64,000 nt of DNA from Bacillota bacterium (GTDB lineage: Bacteria > Bacillota > Clostridia > Acetivibrionales > DSM-1351). The notes under the pieces were generated by a model. That model did not search any database. It worked only from the letters and a program-made list of their open reading frames with translations, and was not told the origin of the DNA. The DNA lies in NCBI GenBank assembly GCA_023412275.1, contig JAEYNY010000009.1, positions 28,912 to 92,911 of the forward strand. Reading direction: 5' to 3'. Below, one piece after another: positions 58,686-64,000 of the stretch (within the stretch, counting starts at the first letter, position 1; each line of letters begins with the position of its first letter). The position numbers were made by a program, and so were the translations under genes.

Positions 58686-60479
58686 ATGTCTAAGAAACTA
58701 CTTATGGGTAACGAGGCCATAGCCCTTGGTGCTATAAGAGCAGGGGTAAATATCGTAACAGGGTACCCCGGAACCCCTTCTACAGAGGTACTTGAAACAG
58801 TAGCCCGTAATAATCCCGGTGATATATATGTTGAATGGTCTGTAAATGAAAAATCTGCCATGGAAGTAGCTGCGGGTGCAGCGTATTCAGGTGCCAGAAC
58901 CATGGTAACTATGAAGCAGGTAGGATTGAATGTTGCATCTGACCCTCTTATGAGTCTGGCGTATATTGGAGTAAAGGGTGGCATGGTAGTACTGGTTGCT
59001 GACGACCCGGGGCCTTTTTCATCCCAGACTGAGCAGGATACAAGGCATTTTGCAAGATACTCCAATCTTCCTGTACTTGACCCATCATCACCTGAAGAAG
59101 CATATGAAATGATTCAATATGCTTTTGAATTGTCAGAAATGGTGGAACTGCCTGTATTTTTAAGACCTACTACAAGGATATGTCATTCTTGTGCAACTAT
59201 AGATGTAGATGAAAAAAGACTCGACCATAAAATTGAGGGCTTCGTGAAAGACCCCAGATGGGTTATATTTCCTAGTCTTGCTTACAAGAAGCATATTCAT
59301 ATTGAAGAACTTCAGCATAAGCTAAGTAGTATTTTTTCAGGCATCAGTTTCAACAAGGTTGAAGGCAAAGATGTAAAATTTGGTGTTGCTGCGTCAGGTG
59401 TTGCATATTCATATGTAGTGGAGGCCTTGGAAAAATTAAATACCAATGTAAAGCTGTTTAAGGTGGGAACTCCTTATCCATTGCCTCAGGAGGCGGCATC
59501 CTGCTTCCTTGAAGGGCTGGACGAAGTTCTTGTATTCGAAGAGCTTGACCCTGTTCTTGAAGAGGAAATAGCCATGCTTTGTGCATCAAAACAGCAGAAA
59601 ACAAGAATACTTGGTAAAAAGACCGGGCATCTGCCATTTGCAGGGGAGTACACATTTGAATTGGTCTACGAGGCACTTGCAAAATATCTCAATATTCAAA
59701 TAGAAAAGATTAAAAATACAGCATCGCCTGAACTTCCTGTACGACAGCCGGTACTTTGTGCAGGATGTCCTCACAGAGCTTCCTTCTATGCTGTCAAAAT
59801 GGCAATGAAAGGACAGAAGGCAGTATTTACTGGTGATATAGGCTGTTATACTCTTGGAAATGCAAAACCCTTGGATATGGTAGATACCTGCCTTTGTATG
59901 GGTGCTGGAATTACGGTGGCACAAGGGATTAAAAGAGCCCAAGCTGATGCAAAGCATATAGCTTTTATCGGAGACTCCACATTCTTCCATACAGGAATAC
60001 CCGGCATTATAAATGCAGTATATAACAATACTGATATTACAGTGGTCATATTGGATAACAGTACTACCGCTATGACAGGTCATCAGCCTCACCCCGGAAC
60101 AGGTAAAACAATGATGAACAACATATCTGAAAAAATAGATATCAATGGAATGGTAAAGGCCTGTGGAGTGGGACACATTGTTAAAGGCAATCCTCTTGAT
60201 TTTAGCAGTGCTGTAGAAATAATCAAAAAAGCGGTAGAATACAAAGGCCCTTCAGTAGTAATCTTTGAAGCTCCTTGTATTGCTCTTTTCAAGCCGCCTA
60301 TAAAATACACCATTAAAGAGAATTGTAAAAATTGCAAAAAATGTATTACTGATATTGGATGTCCTGCAATATCATTTATTGACGGCAAAGTCAGTATAGA
60401 ACCGTCACTTTGCTACGGCTGTGGGCTATGTACAAATGTATGCCCCTTTAATGCCATAGGAGGTGAAGAAAATGAGTAA
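58686..60479 (+). CDS. iorA: Indolepyruvate:ferredoxin oxidoreductase, alpha subunit
   Basis: Oxidatively decarboxylates aryl-2-oxoacids from aromatic amino acids to aryl-acetyl-CoA, reducing ferredoxin. 597 residues: pyrimidine-binding N-terminal domain (MGNEAIALGAIRAGV, GYPGTPSTE), central domain, then the TPP pyrophosphate domain with GDIGCYTLG...CMGAGITVAQG, and a C-terminal two-cluster ferredoxin module (CKNCKKCITDIGCP and CYGCGLCTNVCP). Typical IorA architecture. Its last codons overlap the iorB start by 8 bases. Confidence 0.95.
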   Translation: MSKKLLMGNEAIALGAIRAGVNIVTGYPGTPSTEVLETVARNNPGDIYVEWSVNEKSAMEVAAGAAYSGARTMVTMKQVGLNVASDPLMSLAYIGVKGGMVVLVADDPGPFSSQTEQDTRHFARYSNLPVLDPSSPEEAYEMIQYAFELSEMVELPVFLRPTTRICHSCATIDVDEKRLDHKIEGFVKDPRWVIFPSLAYKKHIHIEELQHKLSSIFSGISFNKVEGKDVKFGVAASGVAYSYVVEALEKLNTNVKLFKVGTPYPLPQEAASCFLEGLDEVLVFEELDPVLEEEIAMLCASKQQKTRILGKKTGHLPFAGEYTFELVYEALAKYLNIQIEKIKNTASPELPVRQPVLCAGCPHRASFYAVKMAMKGQKAVFTGDIGCYTLGNAKPLDMVDTCLCMGAGITVAQGIKRAQADAKHIAFIGDSTFFHTGIPGIINAVYNNTDITVVILDNSTTAMTGHQPHPGTGKTMMNNISEKIDINGMVKACGVGHIVKGNPLDFSSAVEIIKKAVEYKGPSVVIFEAPCIALFKPPIKYTIKENCKNCKKCITDIGCPAISFIDGKVSIEPSLCYGCGLCTNVCPFNAIGGEENE

Positions 60480-61077
60480 ATTCGATATATTGATATCAGG
60501 TGTCGGAGGACAGGGGACAGTGCTTGCCTCTAGACTTATAGCCGCGGCAGCTATCAATCAGGGCTGTTTTGCAAGAACCGCTGAAACTATAGGTATGTCC
60601 CAAAGAGGCGGTTGCGTTGTCAGCCATGTACGTATAGACAGCGAAAAATCCGGCTCTGTAATCCCATTGGGGGGTGCCGATATGATTATAGCCTTTGAGC
60701 TTGCAGAAGCCGCACGAAGTATTCCGAGACTTTCCAAAAAAGGCTGTTGTATTGTTAATACTCAGGTAATAAAGCCTGTGTCGGCATCACTTGGAAACTC
60801 TCATTATGATAATGAAGAAATAATTAAATATATAAGAGATAATTCACAGGAAGTCTATTTTATAGATGGGTATTCTATAGCAGAAAAGGCAGGCAATGTA
60901 AAGGCTGTAAACGTAGTTTTACTGGGAGCTGCCACAGCTGTAGGTAAAATGACCTTTACAAGAGAAATAATGCTTGATGCTATCATTGAGAATGTTCCTC
61001 AAAAATTCAGAGAGCTGAACCAGAAAGCATTTGAAATGGGATATGAAGCAACTGTTGAGTTAATAAAAAAAGCCTGA
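60472..61077 (+). CDS. iorB: Indolepyruvate:ferredoxin oxidoreductase, beta subunit
   Basis: The 201-residue gamma-domain subunit of the oxidoreductase (POR/KOR fold). It begins FDILISGVGGQGTVLASRLIA, the CoA/cofactor-binding Rossmann-like motif, followed by ETIGMSQRGGCVVSHVRI. The ATG at 60472 overlaps the iorA end by 8 bases, with AGGAGGTG inside iorA, so translation is coupled. Confidence 0.95.
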   Translation: MSKFDILISGVGGQGTVLASRLIAAAAINQGCFARTAETIGMSQRGGCVVSHVRIDSEKSGSVIPLGGADMIIAFELAEAARSIPRLSKKGCCIVNTQVIKPVSASLGNSHYDNEEIIKYIRDNSQEVYFIDGYSIAEKAGNVKAVNVVLLGAATAVGKMTFTREIMLDAIIENVPQKFRELNQKAFEMGYEATVELIKKA

Positions 61078-61132
61078 AAACAACATAACATAAATGACAC
61101 AATTAAACGTACAATTACAGGGGGATAAAACT

Positions 61133-61594
61133 ATGAGCACAAACAAACTTGGCAAGCAGAAGCACATAGCATTAATAGCACATGATAACAGAAAACAAGA
61201 CTTGATTAACTGGGCAAAAAGCAAATCAGACATACTTTGCAGGCATTTTTTATGCGGAACTGGAACAACAGCAAAAATGATTACCGAAAGCACAGGATTG
61301 CCGGTTAAGAAGTTTAAAAGCGGACCTCTTGGAGGCGACCAGCAGATAGGTGCATGCATTGCCAATGGTGAAGTTGACTTTATGATATTCTTCTGGGATC
61401 CGCTTACTTCACAGCCACATGATCCTGACGTAAAGGCGCTACTCAGAATAGCAGTTTTGTATGATATTCCGGTTGCAATGAATCAGTCAACTGCGGATTT
61501 TCTCCTTACTTCAAACCTGATGGAAGACGACTATGAAAGGAATGTAGTGGATTACTACAGCCGCTTAAGGAAGGAGCATTTCGGAGGTCTATGA
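61133..61594 (+). CDS. mgsA: Methylglyoxal synthase
   Basis: Converts dihydroxyacetone phosphate to methylglyoxal and phosphate, a bypass when sugar phosphates accumulate. 153 residues, the family length. Landmarks: HIALIAHDNRKQDL, CGTGTTAKMI, the catalytic-Asp motif GPLGGDQQIGA, FFWDPL and HDPDVKALLRIA. The ATG at 61133 follows AGGGGG. Sits between iorB (55 bases upstream) and the CoA ligase, an unusual setting; it may share their transcript. Confidence 0.94.
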   Translation: MSTNKLGKQKHIALIAHDNRKQDLINWAKSKSDILCRHFLCGTGTTAKMITESTGLPVKKFKSGPLGGDQQIGACIANGEVDFMIFFWDPLTSQPHDPDVKALLRIAVLYDIPVAMNQSTADFLLTSNLMEDDYERNVVDYYSRLRKEHFGGL

Positions 61595-61671
61595 TTTTAT
61601 CAAAATTATAGACAATAAATGCAAAAATTTGTATAATAAAGAAAAATAATAAAGAGAAGAGATGAGTTTAG

Positions 61672-62913
61672 ATGAGCATAGACCAGTTTGAACTTTTGAA
61701 AAAATTACTGGTAAACATAAGCCAAAACAGTCCATTTTACAAGGATAAATTTCAAAAAAACGGTGTAAACATTGTTGATATAAAATCCCTTGAACAGATT
61801 AAAAATCTTCCTTTTACTGTAAAGGAAGAACTACGAGATGCTTATCCCCTTGGATTACAGTCGGTACCGGATGAACAGATTATCAGAATACATTCATCAT
61901 CCGGAACCACAGGTAAACCAATAATTATACCTTACACTGCTCAGGATGTCTCAGATTGGGCAGAAATGATGTCAAGAAGCTTTAACATAGCAGGAGTTAC
62001 ACCCCTTGACAGGGTTCAGATTACCCCGGGTTACGGACTATGGACAGCGGGCATAGGATTTCAGGCAGGGGCTGAAAGACTTGGTGCAATGGCTGTTCCC
62101 ATGGGCCCCGGCAATACTGACAAACAGCTTCAAATGATGATGGATTTAAAATCTACTGTTATTATCGGAACATCATCCTATGCACTTGTACTGGCGGAAG
62201 AGGTTGAAAAAAGAGGAATAGGTTCTGATATTCATTTAAGGAAAGGCATTATAGGTTCAGAACGCTGGGGAGAAAAAATGAGACAGCGTATCAAAAATGA
62301 GCTTAACATTGATATTTATGATATTTACGGCCTTACAGAGATTTATGGACCGGGAATAGCCATTGACTGTCCTTGCCACGACGGGATGCACTATTACGAT
62401 GATTACCTTTACTTTGAAATAATTGACCCTGTAACTGAGGAGGTTCTCCCGGTGGGAGAGGTTGGTGAGTTGGTAATAACCACCCTTCGAAAAGAGGGTG
62501 CACCGCTGTTGAGATACAGAACAAGAGACTTGACCAGAATTATTCCGGGTAAATGTAAGTGTGGTCTGGAATATCCACGTATTGACAGGATTATTGGTCG
62601 TACTGATGACATGGTTAAGGTAAAGGGAGTGAACATCTATCCCGGCCAGATTGACGAGATACTGAAGGATGTTGACGGAGCAAGCAGTGAGTACCAGATT
62701 ATTATTGACCATTTGAATGGAAAGGATGTTATGACCCTCAAGGTTGAATATAATTCCGACGGAGATACTGAACGTGAGGAAATAGAATCCAACATCGTTG
62801 ACTTATTTAAAAAAAGAATCGGAATACATATTATAGCCGAGGCAAGTCGTATTGGCAGCCTTCCCAGAAGTGAAAAAAAGAGCAAGAGAATTATTGACTA
62901 CAGACATAGCTAA
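61672..62913 (+). CDS. Phenylacetate-CoA ligase-type AMP-forming enzyme
   Basis: A 413-residue ANL enzyme of the PaaK group: SSSGTTGKPIIIPYTAQD P-loop, QITPGYGLWTAG, adenine motif IYGLTEIYGPG, RTRDLTRIIPGKCKCG and the C-terminal RTDDMVKVKGVNIYP. Forms an aryl-acetyl adenylate and then the CoA thioester. Next to iorAB, whose products are aryl-acetyl-CoA esters, it may run in reverse direction or salvage the free acids. Chain length and ring substrate are not deducible. Confidence 0.9.
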   Translation: MSIDQFELLKKLLVNISQNSPFYKDKFQKNGVNIVDIKSLEQIKNLPFTVKEELRDAYPLGLQSVPDEQIIRIHSSSGTTGKPIIIPYTAQDVSDWAEMMSRSFNIAGVTPLDRVQITPGYGLWTAGIGFQAGAERLGAMAVPMGPGNTDKQLQMMMDLKSTVIIGTSSYALVLAEEVEKRGIGSDIHLRKGIIGSERWGEKMRQRIKNELNIDIYDIYGLTEIYGPGIAIDCPCHDGMHYYDDYLYFEIIDPVTEEVLPVGEVGELVITTLRKEGAPLLRYRTRDLTRIIPGKCKCGLEYPRIDRIIGRTDDMVKVKGVNIYPGQIDEILKDVDGASSEYQIIIDHLNGKDVMTLKVEYNSDGDTEREEIESNIVDLFKKRIGIHIIAEASRIGSLPRSEKKSKRIIDYRHS

Positions 62914-62934
62914 ATAAATTATAGAAAACAAACG

Positions 62935-62969
62935 AGGCAGTTTGCTTTAATAAGCAGACTGTCTTTTTT
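62935..62969 (+). terminator. Terminator after the CoA ligase gene
   Basis: 13-base arms (62935-62947 with 62952-62964, two mismatches or wobbles) followed by a seven-T run. Confidence 0.85.
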
Positions 62970-63094
62970 TATTTATTTCTAGTTTTTTGAACCATTTACA
63001 GTTTGTTCACAATTCAAACACAGGGAAAACATAAAAATTTAATAGTATTTTATAAAGAACTATGTATTTTACTTATTTTGAAGAGGTGGATTTA

Positions 63095-64000
63095 ATGGGG
63101 AAAGGTACTAAAAAGTGGAGTCGTAAAAAAATTATAACACTTGTGATATCACTGGTGGTTGTTTTGGCTGTAGCAGTGGGTATATTCCTTGTAGTTAGAC
63201 AAAGAGAATCAAAGAGTACAACAGCATCAGCAAAAAGGACTACACAAGTAACCAGGGGTAATATCGAGGTAAGTCTTTCAGGATCAGGAACAATTGAGTC
63301 TGCCAGTACATCAGATGTTATGTCAAATGTTCAGGGCAAAATAATCAAGTCATATAAAAAAGAAGGAGATACCGTAAAAAAGGGTGAGCTCCTTTATGAA
63401 ATGGATGATACTGACGCAAAGCTCCAGATTCAGAAAATCCAGAATTCTATTGATCAGCAACAATTAAGTGAAAGCAATACATCAAAAAACTATTCCAATA
63501 TGACCGTTACTGCACCATTTAGCGGTAAGGTAACCGGCGTTTCAGTAGTAAAAGGAGACAATATAAACAACGGAATGAGTCTTTTCACTATCACGGATAC
63601 TTCAAAGCTTAAATTATCTGTTCCGTTAAGTACGGCAAACGTTCCATATGTAAAAATAGGACAGTCAGTCAACATTAATTTACAGCAATTTACAGATACT
63701 ATAAGCGGTGTAGTTACTGAAATCGGTGACAACACTCATACAGCATCTACAGGAGGAATGGTAAGAGATGTGATAGTTACTGTAAATAATCCTGGACCTT
63801 TAACAGATGAATCCATGGCCAGCAGTGTTGATTTCAAGCTCACTAACGGTACAGAGGTAAGCTCTAAAGAAGAAAGCAGATTTTCCTATGCAAGCAGGGA
63901 AACGGTGAAAGCGCAGGCACAAGGTACTCTGTCTGCAGTAAATGTTAAAGAAAATCAGTTTGTAAAAAAAGGTGACTTACTGGTGAGAATTGAAAATGAC
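63095..64000 (+). CDS. HlyD/RND-type efflux periplasmic adaptor (partial)
   Basis: Open from ATG 63095 (GAGGTGG upstream) to the right window edge, 302 codons visible. A short basic N-terminus, one membrane helix (about 13-34), then the biotinyl-lipoyl half domains: VEVSLSGSG-like beta strand region from about residue 55 (GNIEVSLSGSGTIES), the KKGELLYEMDD half and the second half TAPFSGKVTGVSVVKGDNI, followed by the beta-barrel (LKLSVPLSTANVPYVKIGQ). A second lipoyl-like motif appears at the edge (VKKGDLLVRIEND). Adaptors of this type work with MacB-like ABC permeases, which would lie to the right. Confidence 0.85.
   Translation, partial: MGKGTKKWSRKKIITLVISLVVVLAVAVGIFLVVRQRESKSTTASAKRTTQVTRGNIEVSLSGSGTIESASTSDVMSNVQGKIIKSYKKEGDTVKKGELLYEMDDTDAKLQIQKIQNSIDQQQLSESNTSKNYSNMTVTAPFSGKVTGVSVVKGDNINNGMSLFTITDTSKLKLSVPLSTANVPYVKIGQSVNINLQQFTDTISGVVTEIGDNTHTASTGGMVRDVIVTVNNPGPLTDESMASSVDFKLTNGTEVSSKEESRFSYASRETVKAQAQGTLSAVNVKENQFVKKGDLLVRIEND

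Noticed and set aside
59586..60176. Minus-strand frame of 196 residues opposite iorA
   Set aside because: Long but antisense to the conserved TPP domain of iorA; Cys/His/Ser-rich composition with no ribosome site.

Overview
The window reads as chromosomal DNA of a low-GC, spore-forming, anaerobic member of the Clostridia. The evidence is strong AGGAGG ribosome sites with several TTG/GTG starts, a CwlJ-type spore cortex hydrolase, S-layer-homology proteins, a T-box-controlled thrS, ferredoxin-dependent indolepyruvate oxidoreductase, and a large sugar-oligosaccharide locus with intracellular glycosidases. A plant-biomass degrader of the Ruminiclostridium type would fit, but that is inference from gene content. 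I saw no rRNA, tRNA, CRISPR array or insertion sequence.

Layout. 0-4.6 kb: spore germination pair (cwlJ and a probable gerQ running off the left edge), mtnN, a 4Fe-4S protein divergent from a Crp/Fnr regulator, then an SPFH protein with a small ribbon-helix-helix protein. 4.7-6.8 kb: nadD-yqeK-LytR_C-rsfS operon. 7-9.7 kb: an ABC-F ATPase and an orphan BtrH-like papain-fold protein. 9.8-14.3 kb: acyl-CoA synthetase, D-Ala-D-Ala carboxypeptidase, ComEA, and a 49-residue membrane protein. 14.4-20.2 kb: T-box and thrS, a probable surface protein, two SLH proteins. 20.3-29 kb: PadR regulator with a double operator plus an MBL hydrolase, free-Met-sulfoxide reductase, small proteins, His-rich NfeD/flotillin pair, an MCP and a second ABC-F protein.

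29-51.5 kb is the centre of interest: about 22 kb devoted to galactose-type sugars. A LacI regulator precedes FGGY kinase, GatD-like dehydrogenase, GatZ-like protein, aldo/keto reductase, a FucU/RbsD mutarotase broken by a one-base frameshift, and an MFS transporter. Then come a YesM/YesN two-component system, a sugar ABC importer without its own ATPase, GH36 alpha-galactosidase, a GH31 glycosidase, galT and galK. A coherent reading is uptake and intracellular cleavage of alpha-galactosides, with galactose leaving by the Leloir route (GalK, GalT; galE is not here) and possibly by a second, oxidoreductive route: galactose to galactitol (AKR), to tagatose (GatD-like), to tagatose-6-phosphate (FGGY kinase), to fructose-6-phosphate (GatZ family acting without GatY as a 4-epimerase). 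That route is a hypothesis; no single step is proven by sequence.

51.6-58.5 kb: MarR regulator with a heterodimeric ABC exporter, a tandem pair of paralogous unknown proteins, a DUF1653 protein, a membrane-anchored unknown protein and a variant PII protein. 58.6-64 kb: iorAB, mgsA, a phenylacetate-CoA-ligase-type enzyme, and the start of an HlyD-type efflux adaptor that runs off the right edge.
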